Shown: positions 46,546 to 61,440 of the stretch, one piece after another
How the letters are laid out: the number at the start of each line of letters is the position of its first letter
Numbering within the stretch: the first letter of the stretch is position 1
Made by a program: the position numbers and the translations under genes
The notes under the pieces: model-generated
Seen by the model: only the letters and a program-made list of their open reading frames with translations
What the model was told of the DNA's origin: nothing
The model's database searches: none
Origin: Lepidonotus clava
Lineage: Eukaryota > Annelida > Polychaeta > Phyllodocida > Polynoidae
DNA: 64,000 nucleotides
Direction: 5' to 3'
Assembly: GCA_936440205.1 (NCBI GenBank)
Contig: OW387140.1
Location: 33,229,659-33,293,658, forward strand

Positions 46546-49274
46546 TTCAGGTGAAATATGTAACACAGGACGACTATTGATTGCCGACCAGCGAACCAAC
46601 TTCGCCAACTGCGTCTTTTTTATTGACCTTTTGCCGGTGACATCACAGGAGAGGTGAATGCCGTGCGTACCCTTGAGTCTGCTAGTACCATTGATCAAAT
46701 AGCTTACCGTAATGAATCGAATAAGAGCTGAGACATTTTTCAAACTTTTCAAACTTTTCAAAAAAATTTCTACCATTGTAAGGAACACAAACGTATGTTC
46801 AACATCTGCAAAGAGGCTATCATATGCATCGCAATTGTGAGAACAAAAAGATGTACAAGAATGTATTAAATCAACTGTGTAGCTTATATGATGAGCTCTA
46901 TTACAACGTGTGCGTTATCTTAGGCTATTAGAAAAACTTCTTAATCTGTTGACCTATTAGATACATAACTGACTATCAGAAACTCTGTTCTAAGCAGTTT
47001 TTTAAAGAGGCAATTCCAATACGACTGTGCCTCTTGCCCTTTTGGCGTTCTATCTGACGACCCCTCAACACACAACAGGTAAATGGTTGAGGGTATGGAG
47101 ACAGAAGAACAATGCAAGGTAGCTTCAAACGTCACCTTATCCTAACTCGATCCCTCTGATCCCTGATTCAGCTAACAGTCATTTTATAGTCGTCTATTAC
47201 ACCTTTCAGCTACATATTATCGATTCTCTTTTTTCTAATCACTGGTCTATTGAGGTTTGTCTCAAAGCCTGACTATGTGTATATATCTCCTGCTACATTA
47301 CTCTACCGTTCATATGTACTACAAAATGTTGTTTTATTTTCTAGGCCTACTGTCGTAAAATAATTATCCCAAATGGAGGCACCTTTTCTAGGATATGCCA
47401 CTCCAGACGATATGGGAAATTGGAAAAATTAGCTAGGATATTAATTTTCTGAATTGGTATTTCAAAATTACCTGTCATATCTAAATTCGCATTGTACTAA
47501 TTAAGACAAAATAAGACCAGGTATCTTATTTTGTGACTGGATACGATGAGACCTGTGATTTTCTCTAATGTGTACAATTGAATGCACTTTACATTTTAGA
47601 AGAGAGTTTGACAAACCTCTTCTAACCTCCAATAAAACTGGCACCACTAAAAAGTTATTATGTCCCATCCCCGTCCCTCAATTTACAGGGTCTTAAAAGC
47701 GTGTTTAGTCTGACTAACATTGTCAATAGACTAAAGCCTCTAGATGGATCTCATTGGATGAGAAGTGAATATTATAGCTTTAGAAACCTCTAGAATGTTT
47801 CTCTTTTTCCTCAAGATAGCATGGGCAAAACAGACACTGGCGTTGACCATGTTCTTTATGTATGTATACACATTATACCTCTCCTGGAAACAGGGTTAAG
47901 ACAACGGTAATAGGAAATGGGGAAATGGTGTATTTATGGTTGATAAGAAACATTATAAGACGAGTGTATCTATAGGCCCTCGATACACTCGAAGAGGAAA
48001 TTTTAAAGTTGTTGTTGAGATGGTTCGGAAACATTATCTGGAGGAGCAGCGTTACAATGTTGATCAAACACACATTATATGGAGACGGCCTATAGGTCTA
48101 GATTCATGTTTCATTTACCCTCTTAAATATTCTTGTACTTCCTTTTGTATTTAACATCAGAGTATTACATACAGCATCGATATAATGCCACTCAAATGTA
48201 GGACACATCCTTTTAGACACTGGAGTATTGTAAATTTGGACAGGAAACATAATTGTATTATCTAGATGGACGGGAAACATAGCAGTAGTGTAAAGATGAG
48301 TATGGTACAGGGCCTATGGATCGATGGGAAATATATGAGTGGTATAAATTAAAATATAATTATGCATGTTCATGTTACAAGAATATTATATCATATTCTC
48401 TTTTTCTATGGGATTGAAATACTTATACAAAGATATGAAAACACAATTAAGTAGCATATTAAGAATGTTACCACTGATAAAGGTATGTTATAGAGCTTTC
48501 CCTGGACTTTAGAATGGACAAAGAGAATCCATTGCACTTAATATAGGGCCTACATAAGGTTACACAAACATCCCTGTTTTCTTTTTCTATTTGTCTAAAT
48601 ATAACGCAGTACAAGGATAAACGACCTAACCTTTCTGAATCCGTCACTTTTAACCCACATAAATCTATGTCAAAGATTTTCATGGAACTATCTTGGCAAA
48701 ATAGATTGCTTTCTTAAAGGTTTTCACCTGTTTAAAGTTTCTCCGTATGAAACACTATAGCCGTGGCTGAAGGCAACAGGACCGTTATGACAACACCCAA
48801 GGAACGCACGTGCCTGGAGGCATCCTCGGATTCCATGTTAAAGTGGTGTATTTCAAACATGTATGAATGTACATAGTAAAGCCCCTTGTCGCTTAGAGGC
48901 GCCACTGTCCCCTCAACAAGGGCCTGTGTCCCACTGACCGCAGCGACACCTATACGCCAAGGGACAAACCACCAGCAGGACATCCGCCCCGATGTCCTTT
49001 TGACTCAGTTCAAACAAACTGGGCTCCATCCCCGAAAGGTAGGCGATGATCCGACATGTGTTTGGGGATGTCAACATGTGACGCAGGGCCCATGGAAGGA
49101 TCCGGATGAACATGTAGACCGAGGCCTATCATAGTTTAAATGAGATTGTGGTAAAATAAGTGGTAACAGACACGGTGGGTGCGTCTTTGGAGTGTTGACT
49201 TGGTCTATAAGTAGTATAGTAAATGGGTATAGGGCCTACCACTATATACCCTGTGAGTCAGGTATGTAAGGATA

Positions 49275-49321
49275 CACCTTTGAATGTTTTTGTAAGTACA
49301 ACTTTGAATGTTTTTGTAAGA
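49275..49321. repeat. Two-copy short direct repeat
   Basis: The sequence ctttgaatgtttttgtaag occurs twice with a 5-6 base spacer. Confidence 0.8.
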
Positions 49322-49889
49322 AGTCTGAGTGTCCTATCTATTTGACCCTTAACAGTTCTTAGGCCTATAGGCCTTTAACATAAAACGTCCTTAAAGTATG
49401 ATATAGGCATAAGCAATTAAGTCACATGTATAGGTCCTAAGCCCAACCATGTAGAAATATCTAACCTTTTGAATACTAATTCTTTGAGAAATTGGCACTG
49501 AAACATTAATGTTGATCCCAATGTCATAATATCGCTTTTTTCAACCACATTTTTCATTTATCACCTCCATACAAAACATCTTTGTATGTCAGAGTCCTCA
49601 TGCAGTACTACTAACGCCTACACCGGAAGTAACTAGAGTGCGCACGCACCTAACAGCGCCCCCTATTTTCGGTGAGTTGTAAACAGTAGCAAAAAGTGGA
49701 CTCCATGTCAACAGCAGACGACATTTGGACCCTGAGGTATTAAAGGCGTGGTCCAGCCGTGAGTACACTTTTGCGGTTAAAGCACCAGCATTTGCATGCA
49801 TATCAAAAACAGGCGGACGGCTCGAGTTTTAATCCTCTTAGAGTAGAATTATGAATAAACCCCCAGATTTATGTTAGGATAGGCTGCTA

Positions 49890-49975
49890 TGGGGCCTTCC
49901 ATTAAGTATGTACGCACCAAGGGGGAGGGGGTTAGGGGGGGGGTCTAAAATCTTTGAAAATCTGAGGGATTTTTT
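49890..49975. repeat. G-rich dispersed-repeat-like segment
   Basis: The sequence ggccttccattaagtatgta cgcaccaagggggagggggt resembles a terminus seen in many invertebrate genomes. No partner end was found. Confidence 0.35.
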
Positions 49976-52900
49976 ATAGGAAGACCGCACTATGCTCTAT
50001 CAGAAGAAGCATTCTATTGGTCTATTCCGTGCGCATTTCTATTCTATTTGACTAATCGGTGTATTCCAATTATTTATATGCGATAGAGTCCCACACAGAG
50101 ACATTAATATGTCTGGATGTTTGGCGTATTTGGGAAGGATTGATGAATTATGTCTGCATTAAAAACAATATACGTGAAAATGCATGGAAACAGGGCTATC
50201 CCAATTAATACACTTTGTGAGGACCGTGAAGACACACCAGGTGGCATGGTCAAATTGCTATGATTAATATGGCCAAAGTCTTCCGCTAAAGCTGCGAAAT
50301 TAAGAATTAATACAACCATGCTAGATGTAAAAGGACAACCAAAATGGAAGTAAGAATCATTCTCCAATTTTCTAGTGATTAAATAAACCATTAATGTTAA
50401 GGTGTCCAGTTTATTCATGTCATCCAAACAACGTGTATGAACCTTAGCGTGACTGTCCTACTAGTTCTGAAGAAACCCCATGTCATGAAGCAGTGAGTGT
50501 GTAAGTGACTAATGCTTACAATAATAATATTATATACGAGTGATACATCACTCATTGTCACTCTGATATGAACACCCTCTTAGAGTTGGGTCTTTTCCTC
50601 AACAGAGTCGTGCCTCTACCCATCTATCTTGAATTATTGGCACAGAACGTCTTATTTGACACTGAAACATAAGCTGAGACAGGATAATAAGATTGCCGGC
50701 TATCGTTGCAAAACACCTTATCAGAGAAAAAGAATAATAAATCCATCCTGGCCTTTGCAAAAACTTTACGGTTAGGTATCACTCTGCTTCGGTAGACCAG
50801 AAAGAAAAACATGCCCACGCACAATTTTTCCTTACGGTTTTTCATACGTTAACCTTTTACGTTGAGTATTGTCCACAGCGATTTCTGTTGTTCAAACCTA
50901 TCTAATTTTAATGTAGCGTTCAAGTGAAGCAATTATCATCGTTGATATCAAAATGGTCAATCTATAACACTTTTTGTTGGAAACAGCAAAGGACCTAGAG
51001 ACTGTAGACATTTAATCCAGATAATAGTTAGAAACACAACTGCAAATTCTTCCAGTTATTACATAGATTAGATCAAATCTAGGATTTTTGTTTATCTGCA
51101 TTAATTAAGTTTGCTTATCATTATACCTTGTTTGTACAATCGGCAAAAAAAAAGATATGAATGAGAAATACTGTCCTTGCCCTCATGACTGATATATAAC
51201 TTCATGCTGACACAGCATTTTTCAACTAGAAACATACACCAAAGGATGTAACGACAATAGGAAATCTCAACCTTTATTATCCCGCCCACGATTCCAATCA
51301 CGTTTTCCTGAGCAAGGTAAATCCTGGCATGTCACGATTTGTGCTGCAACAGGTCGATTGAGAGGAGGACAACGGGCAACACCTATAACCTAGGGACCGG
51401 GTGATTTACACTCTGTCAACAGGAGGACACGCCAGGGACCAGATACACTGACAATCTCATTCTGTGTTCTAGACCTGGTCTGGGATGGTGAGTTGGGAGT
51501 GGGGTAAACTTGGTCTCAACTCTGCCTAGATTGGTAAAATGGGTATTCGTCTGTGAATGGATTTGTTGAGATGTGAAATGTTACAAAAGGAAGGGATCAC
51601 ATAGTAACTTAACTTGTTTTGGTTAATTAGATAATATCACATTCGATTAATCATGCAATCTATATCAAAAGTTGATGGCTTCTTAACTGATCTTAAATTT
51701 GCTGCTTGTTTACTCTATTATCTTTTCTGATGCAGTCAAACTCACATGAAGATTAATGCAGATATATTAGACTTCTTCAAGCCACACTAATGGCCCTGGT
51801 GCCTCTTGCAATTATATATACTTAATAATTGGGTGAAAGTATCATCCTTTTATTTCCTTATTCTGCACCCACAAAATGTCTCACTTTCAGTGTCGTGTGT
51901 TTTCCTGCATATTTCCTGAAGTGGTTCACATGATACAATAGATGTGGCGGATGGAAAAGATTCCCGTCTGTATAGGCCCCTAGAGATTATATGTCGAACC
52001 TACATACTACCTCAGTGCTAAGAAAAACAGCCATGCATAAGCAAAATAGTACCTTGCTTATAATGACCATACTTCTAAAGTGAAAGATAGCTATGTACAG
52101 ACATAATTATGTACAAGAAATGCACCTTGAGAAAAAGTACCCCCCCCCCTCCTCCACCGTATTTCCAGGAGGAAGTTCCGGAAGTTCAAGTAGACGGTGC
52201 TGACACCAAACGACACCACTAGGGCTGGGTGTCACGGGTGTCGCAGGTGAGTACTGTTCATACACACCTCGCAAACGGGGATGTGTGCATAATACTGAAC
52301 CTGGCAGGTGTCCCCATCAGGAGGAGACCCTCCTCCAGGCACAAAACCATCTATTCACATCACCCAGATCCAGTATATAAATATCTATATATCCAATACT
52401 CCGTGGGAATGAGCCATAAGCAATGCTATCATTGCACTGCCAAGATTTCCTGGCTCACGAGTTGTACCCAAATCCGGACTACAATGCTCCTGGAGGAACA
52501 CGCCTGGGTTCTGCCTATATCCTGGAGTTATGTTTCATAACACCCAGGAGGTGCCCTGAGTTATTGCCTTGTGAAAGGACAAGGGTTCCGCTGCCAGTGC
52601 TTAGAGCATGAGAACACTGTGGAAAGCAATGTATACATTGCGGCTGAAACATAGAGTCAGTCTAGCAAGGCTATAGTAGGCTACAATCGGGGATGTATTT
52701 CAAGCCAGAATTGGATTAGTTCAAAAATATCAAAACTGATATATTATCTATCGTGATGTACCTAAATAATATTGAGCTAAGCATATTGTTTTCAGTAATA
52801 TCGAGGGACTTTCAATTGGAGAAATTCGACTAAATTTCAAAAACTTACATTGCTGAATAATTGATGTATTGCCTATCGAATAATATTTAGGATATCTCTT

Positions 52901-53680
52901 AAACGTAATAAAGGCAACATCGTACTGTTATTCATATGATTTTTGGCATTGTAATCCCTATACCAGTGTGGACATATTAAAGAAAGTAGACTAAACACTG
53001 ACATCGCTTGATTAAAGGATCGACATAAAGCCCATAGCCGAGGCATACGACAGGAGACTGTATACTAAATCATAGAGCCTATTTGTGAAGTCTCTATGGT
53101 AAACATAAATGTTAAAGTGTATGACCTAGCCTGTACAGGCAAATAAACAATGAAAGAAGACCCTATAGACCTATCGCCTAAATAGTCATAAATATAAAAG
53201 TTGTTTGAAGAAAATGACCTTATAAATGGCCTGGGTGTATATGGTTTATCATTCAAGTGCACATACATGTAAAGGTAGCATTGTAGGTATTTAAAGTCTG
53301 ATGAACATGAAGCATATGCCCATGTATTCTATATACGCATTATGCATCCATGATACATGTGCAACACCCTGAAATCAAATTACATGATTTGTTATATCAT
53401 GCATTAATTCATAACTATGTGTGCTTAAATACCCAAACCACATTACATGTACAATGTTATAGTAAATAATGTGGTATAAAGGTAAAATCCTGACCACAAT
53501 GCCACATTCCCTAAACATGGCAACACCTACACCATCCCACACACAACCTTATGAGACCAGACGGCTGACCTGGGACCGGACAATATACACACGATTACAC
53601 ACATCACTTACAGGACACAGACTATACAGGATACAGACTATACAGGACACACATCCAACTACACAGACTCCTACAATTAA

Positions 53681-53887
53681 GGCCCTATTACACGACACAA
53701 CTTTGAGCGCAATATCAGTACAATTTTTAATGTGATGGTATTACAGAAAATGCACATACAGAGTGATATAATTGTTTGCAATTTGGAGTATTGTACACAT
53801 GCATAACAATGAATTGTGTCGCGAATATGTGCAATTCCCCTGCGACATTGTCTTATCGCAGCTCATGTCGTGTAGTGTAATACCACC
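53681..53887. mobile_element. piggyBac-like MITE with TTAA flanks
   Basis: The left end GGCCCTATTACACGACAC and right end GTCGTGTAGTGTAATACCACC are imperfect inverted repeats (shared TATTACAC). TTAA flanks both (53677-53680 and 53888-53891), the target used by piggyBac transposases. It is about 207 bp and non-coding. Confidence 0.75.
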
Positions 53888-56739
53888 TTAATTTAGAGGC
53901 TGGAGGACTCGCACGTGGACCTGATGAAGGCCCTGAGGACAACGCGGGACAACGGTTCACAGACGCGTGACCCCTCTAGTGGTATAGAGCGCGCGGGGGG
54001 ACAGGAGCACACAGGAGACAATGCAACTAAACAGGTATATCATCCGCACAGCAGATTACAAACAAGCAAACAGAGAGGCCAGACGGCAGACAACGGCTCT
54101 CTGATCAGACAGAGTGCGTCAGGTTGTTTGGACCTTATTGGGTGCACGCATATTTTACTTGGTAGGATTATAATGACGTATGCTCTACTGCTTATATTAT
54201 AAGGTCAATACTTGGGCAGATCATGAAGGCTAGGTTTTATCATTAGGTATATTGTACAGTACAATACAACTCATTATTGCTCATTAATTTGGACAGTAAA
54301 AATTCAAAGAAACTACTTGTCAATGGCGTTTTTTTTAACATGTAAAGGCTATATCAATTTACATAATTTATATCTATGTTTCTATTGGTAAATAATCATT
54401 TACATGCCTAGAAATATGGCAGTTTTCTGATAGAGTTTGTTTTATATTATTACAATCAAAACAGTTTCATGATCACACCTGTCCTACTGTGCAAGTGTAA
54501 TAGGTAAGAGACATGGAATCAGCCGAACCCATAATTCATCAATTTAATAAAGTCTGCATCCCCTTCAATGTTTTTCCTTTGATGTGGGGATACGGTGCAT
54601 CATATCTTTAATCACATATGCCTCCCCCACTCAGCAAAAACAAAACAAGCAAAATAAAACAACACGGGAAACTGCATGCACAGTCCCTGTGCGTCCCGAC
54701 GCACTTCCTCCTGATCCCTACAACTTACGCACTTTTTTCGCCATAATATAACATGAATTATGTAAGGTGCATAAATATCCTCCAGGAGCCGGGCTGGCCG
54801 CACGCAGTGGTGGGCCCAACACCTTCTCCTGCCACTCGGACCTCACGGCACATGCCGTCATGGTGTTTGTTGTAGCCTGTCAGTCGTGAGCTCCCTTCAT
54901 GCCCTGAGATACGTCTCAAGGCACGTCCTCCTCAAATACACGCAGCTTCTTGTAGTAAAATATAGTGCTTAGTGCAAAAAGTGACCGTTTTCTATTGTGT
55001 GGGGGCGATTTTCGTTAAAAAGAATAGGACCTTTACTAGGGATAAGGTGTAGAAATGGTGCAAGGTCAGTGATAGAAATCGTCCAAATATAGTGCATGGA
55101 GCGCCCATGGATTTCGCCTTTGAACTGTATCGCGGTTCATATGAACAATTTGCATTGGATTTGGTATGACCTTTTTTGCATTTTTACTTATTTGTTTTTT
55201 ATTTATAAATGTGACCCAAATGACAAACCTATGTCAACCTCAATCAAGCTATGCTATTCTCACATAGATAATGATAAAAAGATGTGCATGATCTGCCCCT
55301 TTTGTTTTATCTATGGTCTCTGACCTTGTCAAATATGCTGTGACCTCGACCCAAAGGTCGGCATCACTTAATTAAGTACGACGGGGACTCAGAAAGTTAC
55401 CGTTAGGTGGCGCCGTGTGCAAATGTCCACCAATGCCTCTGACCGGAAATGAAATGTATCCCCCTTGTCTATATCAACACTATGTGCATCAATGCTACAT
55501 ATTAGTGTAGGAGCGTATACAATTATCTACCGCGATTATGGGCTGTGTTATAGGAGGGATCGGAAATTAAGCAAGATGAGAAAGTACATCATGTAATATA
55601 TTATTTGAATGATTGTAATTAGTTTCAACGGACTCTTACTATATATAATTATTTTGTTCTTTCCATTATTTGAAATCTTATATGTTGTACCGGTACATAA
55701 TATGATATTAATAAAAAAAAAAAAAGCAAAAGTACAAAAATGCAAATTCCTATCATTTTTTTAATTCATGAAATCAAATTCTCCTTCAATGAAAAAAAAC
55801 CACAATAGACCTATCTTGTCCAAAGTTTATGACTAGTGTGTCTTATATGAGAATATATACGCTCTTTTGGGGTGGTTATACCACAGTGCCATCTATATTT
55901 ATAGCCTATACGTAACGATGCGGACGTCACTGCCTTGCCCTTGACGATGCAGTGGCGATGGCTGTAGTCTGTGAACCCTAATAACTCCCACCCATACCAC
56001 TCCACCACCTCAATGACTATCTAGAGCAGTATAATCCTATGGAAAGTTCCTTAAGGACCTCTTCTTAAGTGCTCTTCCTTCATTTATAGCCCTTTGCCAA
56101 ACGATTGACGTCATGAATACAGTAGTCCACTTGGGAGGGGTATTCTAGTAAAACCATGTTCAATGAATTTCAATGCGCCTACTTTTCATAAACTTAGTGA
56201 ACACAGCCCGTAAAGTGAACCAAACTTTCCTTAAAGTAGATTTTTTTTAAATAATTTGACACAAATTTAGTGCTAAATAAGAATAGATTATTTTTGTTTT
56301 AAAGAATAAAAAAAGGGAAAATAACTAACCGTTTTGTGTAAATGCGTCCAAATGACATTTTGTCTTTGAATTCTTTTAGGGAATTACTACCGCTGTAATA
56401 TGCTACTGGGTTTGGACTGATAACAAATTAAAGACATAAACCGCTCCGTTCTTTCCAATGCGCACCAAGGAACAAGTGTAAATCTGTCCTTGGAAATCCC
56501 TACCAATGTTGCACCCAATTTTGGCATCACCAAATGTTTACGATGATGTATGGATATAGGCACGTTCTCAAATACCCTTGTACCCAAACAGGAGTTTTCA
56601 TCTCATAAAAAGTTGAGCCCATGTGCTTGTTAGATTATCATAGTACTATCCTCGGGTAGGTCAGATACCAAAAGGTGCTAATATAGTTTTTCGAACATGA
56701 AATTAAACAGTGTTTGATAATAATTGTTTATCAAACAAA

Positions 56740-57060
56740 AAGCAGTTATATCATCTATTGATATTCTAAACTATTTCCGATAAGACTTGCAACATTTTCT
56801 TTACATAAACTCAATGTTGAATGGTCCAAGTGTCAGTTATAAAAGCACGTAAACCTTGGGGTCATCTTCGGTTTAATAGAGTTTAATAATCGTTCTGGGT
56901 TTATCAGGATAGAAAGGTCAAAGTGGGGTTCTATCATCTATTAATATTCAAAGCTATTCCTGAAAAGAATTGCTACATTTTTCTTTACATAAGCTCAAAT
57001 TTCAATAGACCAAGTGTCAGTTATAAAAGCAGGTAAACCTTGGGGGGGTCATCTTAGGTT
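56740..57060. repeat. Two-unit tandem duplication (~180 bp)
   Basis: Both units carry atcatctattgatattc or atcatctattaatattc, then aacattttctttacataaac or a variant, then aagtgtcagttataaaagca and gtaaaccttgggg. Moderately diverged. Confidence 0.8.
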
Positions 57061-58569
57061 CACATCTTGTCAGGTTCAACGAATAGTCATCACCTCCGCC
57101 AACCCCTCTTTAAGCAGACTAAAAATAAAAATCTTTGAATTCACTGATATTTATAAATATGGTTGACAAAGGCAGATGGCAGCTGAGGGTCAGCGCTATC
57201 TGGAGCGCGTCTGGGGCAGTTCCTATTGGGTGGAATCACTGACCTTCACGGTGTAAGGAGCCAGGCTGGGCGGTGCCTGGACCAAGGGCATATCCATCCA
57301 GAGGGGATAGGGAGGAAATTTCAAATCATTGTGGATTGTTTGAGTTTTTAAGAGTTGAATTGGCATAGGGCCCTGGATATTCAATTCATTGTGGCCTATA
57401 TTCAATCCTCACTACCTCTTATATGAGGAGTCAAATTTGCTGAATATTCTTTTGTTTGGTTCTACTGATAAAGGAATTTGTGACTTAAGTTTACATTATC
57501 GATCATTTGAATAACTTTAAATTTCAAAAGTGAACTAGTTGAACAAATCTGACTAAAATAACGCACTTGATTATAAAATCCCTAGGCCTTCCAGATACTC
57601 TATCCCAATAGCATGTGTAAGTGAGGAAAGGTAGTCATGATGAACAGATTGGTCAATTCGGTATATTACTTCAGCCTCATGGCTAAGAATAACGATTAAC
57701 CTTCATATGAATAATAACCAAAAAAGGAATTGAGCAATCAATTACACCTCAAATGACGTATGTGCGTAGTAAACAATATGCATGGTTCAAATCAACCTAT
57801 AGAAATAGGGTATTTGGGTATGTAGGGGGTAGTTGGGTTAAAGATCCCCCACGAGGATGTGCGTCAACAGGCCGATTTGGGGCTTCAGTGGACTGTGACC
57901 ATTTCTCCTGAAACTACGTCATAAATCTATTCTGGTACTTCTCTGTACTACCTAGGTATCTTTAAGTTGAGATTACTATACATTTGAGAACAAAAGAAAC
58001 TGTGGACCTTGTCGTATTAAAGGGCGTTTGCACATCTTCATAAAAATAATTCACTTTATGATGTACAATTCTGCTTGGACACAGAAAAACTGTAAATCTA
58101 ATATCAGAAGATTGTAAATCCTATCTGTTTGAGATGATGAAATGTCACAGATGGTCTGATGCAGTGATAAGTTACTGGGGAAATATGATTTCGTCTTTTT
58201 ATGTGAAGAAACACAGTAAACTGGTAAAAGGCAATTGCCTTTTAGAAACCAACTTTTTTGGGGGTGCAAATTGACAGCAATTTGAGAGTTTAGGCAATTG
58301 CATCCTGTGGTAAAAACATACCAAATGTTAGCTTACAAAAGCCTGTCTATAACATAAAACCGTATAGTTCTGTAATGTTTTCCCTGTCATGCTTCGGCAT
58401 AAAATGCAATTGATTGAATCATCCATGCATTAGAAAATGTTCTATTCATGGACATCAAGAGTCAGAGCACTCTTCCTATATGATCTTTAACAGAAACACA
58501 TTTTGAATATCAACAAAACGTATTTCGTTACGGTAAAACATGTGATCAATTAGGAGAAATGCTCTGTAT

Positions 58570-58880
58570 ATATTATGTATCATCATGTAGCAGTTTTGAT
58601 TTATTAGCAGGATACCTCATCGTATTCTCAGTTCTATGTCCTCCTTACCCCCTTTATATTTGGTGTATTGCCCTGTAAATGTATCACGTATGGTCTTGTA
58701 ACAGTCAGAATTTTACTAACAAGATACCCTACAGTGTTCTCGGTTCCATGTCCTCCTTACCGCTTTATATATGGTATAGTGCTCTGTAACGGTATCATGT
58801 AGGCTATCATCTTGTAGCAGTCACGAATTTATTAGAAGGATACTTCACAGTATTCCTATGCCCTCTTTACCCCTTTATGT
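58570..58880. repeat. Three-unit tandem repeat (~120 bp)
   Basis: Each unit has a tgtatcatcatgtagcagt variant, a ttattagcaggatac variant, then ctatgtcctccttacc and ctttat. Diverged. Confidence 0.8.
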
Positions 58881-61244
58881 GAAAGGATATTTCAATGCAT
58901 GGTTCTGTGATTAACAACACCCTGCAGGGCAAAAGGGTGGTATTATTATATAGATGGAACAGGACACCCAAATAGGACTTAATTTGGGTCTTCATTGTAG
59001 GCGTCTGGACGTCCGACTCAACCCATTGACTGAGATGTCTTACAGCACATGGCATGCGAGACAGTCAATTACAACTGCGTCTTGAAGGGGAGATTCCTGG
59101 TTTGGCATACCTGACTGAAGCCGGTGGAATGTCAAATAGAAAGGTATTCATGGATACATTTTAGGATCCATCCAGGTAGTTCCTTGATGAATATAATTAA
59201 GTAGGGGTATCATGTTTACACCATAAGTCTTGATGTGACTTTGAAACCTAATTGGACTATTTTCAGGCCTAGTCTATATTGGCTTTATAATACAAGGACT
59301 CTTGTATTCGTTGAAAACATTTATTCGAATATAGTACAGAACAGCAAATAACAGTCCCATGAAAATCACCTGATTCTTCTTAACATTGTAGATTTGTATC
59401 CTTTACATTCTTTATTATCAGTACAATCATACTGACAACCGTATAGCTTGATTCTTCCATGAAAATTGTTGGGCATCTTTCGGACTGAACCCACCTGACA
59501 GGCCACAGACTGAACCCCACCCAACAGCTATAAGTAGAGAATAGCCCTAAAAGGTGGACTTCTGGTAGATGCATCCGACCAGAGGACAGGTAAGACCGGT
59601 CGATAAACTACAAACCACGAGCACAGAAAGATGGAATACCGACAGTACCACAACGCGTTGTGATCTAACAAAGTGCACGAGATGACCGGTGCAACTTTTA
59701 TAATAGTCATAATATACGTATACGATATGATATAATAATTAATATCAGTATGAAAATTGCCACAAACAAAGAAAGACCGGTATTATACTGTTAAAAACAG
59801 ACTGGTGGGTGGTCAGGTACTATATATGTGAGTAGTAATCTGCCGAACACAGTAATTATGTGATAGGTTTTGCATCATTATCAGCATTTGTAATAAAAAG
59901 AAATTTCAGGTATATGGATGAACCTCCGGAAAGACTCTAATACAGTACTATAATTATATAAGTATAGTGATCTGCCAAATTTTATAAGTATGTGATTCTT
60001 TAAGCATTGTCGTCAGCGTTTGCATTAAAAACGTTATTTCAGGTACAGTTAAGAAAAAGACACTTATATGATTGCAACATCATGCCAAAAATAACCTCTA
60101 CTTGGTAATATATATAATTAGTATCGCAAATAACAAAGCGATATAATGGTTATCGCCATAGACATAATATTCTGAATGCAGTAAGCCTACATACCAAAGA
60201 TGTGGGAAAAAAAGAAAATGAAAAAGAGAAGCTCTTTATGAAAATAAAATCTGGTAGTAGAATGTAAGCTGGGGATGCAGGCTTGTCGGATGACGCACCT
60301 GTGGTTTACTGCAAACTATTCAGGGGATTCCCCGCATTGGCCGCATAGAAAATCTGTCAAAGGGGTAGTTCTAATCCCCCTCCCCCCTGATTTAGTGAAG
60401 TGTAAACGCTGTCCTAGCAAGTTGGTCTACCCCATCCTTTACCTCGACCACCCATCAACTGCATGACCACACTCTTTGCAGACCCCAGAAGACTTATATA
60501 GCCATTAAAAACTAAATCTGTGAGAAAATATTGCATTTTCCCAACAACGTAACGGGTTTTTGATATGGAATCTGTGTAGGCAGTATGTTTTTTTATGTAT
60601 GAATCGGTCTATTTCCTGGTGGTAATCTAAGGATTAGTAGATTCCATTGTTGGGCTCAAAAGACGAGAGTAGGTGTGGCCAGTTGTCATTATTTGTGAAA
60701 GGTTTCAGATGCTGTAATATTTAACCAAGTTATTTCCATGGCAAATGACTTGATGCTTTCACGTCCTGTCATGAGTAAAACTACAAGAAGCACGAGCCCG
60801 GCCATCTAATAGCCTAGCTACCCAATCGGCGATCCCTGTATCTAGGGTTTGGACTCAATTTTTTATCATAATTTTAAATCAATACAAAATTTTGAAAATT
60901 TTCCTGGGCAAACAAAAAGGATAGGTGATTTTTTTTTTGGTAGTTCTTACTGACCTCAAGGTCTAACACTTTGCATATTTACAAGATCACAGATTAATTC
61001 TTTTGTGGATCAATTCATGTAACTTTAAAATAACTCTATTTAATTTTCCTGGGTTACCAATTAAAGTTAGGGGATTTAAAAAATTGTGATAATTTTCTGG
61101 GTGCTTGGGCTTATGAAAAAGTAGAAACAAACCAACAAATTTCACATGTCAAAACCATGCAAAGTAGTTAGATAAGTAAACTGTATTGGTTGATTTGGTT
61201 GTTTCATCTAAGTTATTTTCAGTATACATGTTTACCAAAAGACC

Positions 61245-61440
61245 ATTCACTAGGGTCATTGTTTGTATAAGATAAACAGTGTAAGCATCAGTAAAACACC
61301 CATGCCCAGAGGGCAACATGTGCTAGATTCACTAGGGTAATTGTTTGTATAAGATAAACAGTGTAAGCATCAGTAAAACACCCATGCCCCAGGGGCAACA
61401 TGTGCCAGATCAATTGCCCCCAAGGGCATCATGTGCTAGA
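61245..61440. repeat. Tandem duplication (82-bp unit, 2.5 copies)
   Basis: attcactagggt starts at 61245 and again at 61327, with near-identical sequence through gtaagcatcagtaaaacacc and gggcaacatgtg. A third partial unit follows with gggcatcatgtgctagatca. Confidence 0.88.

Larger units (their letters stand above)
44341..53675. other. AT-rich sequence, no gene recognised
   Basis: Contains small tandem repeats at 46320-46545 and 49275-49321 and a G-rich dispersed-repeat-like patch at 49890-49960. Open frames at 48732-49113 on the minus strand are noted as uncertain. Confidence 0.5.
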
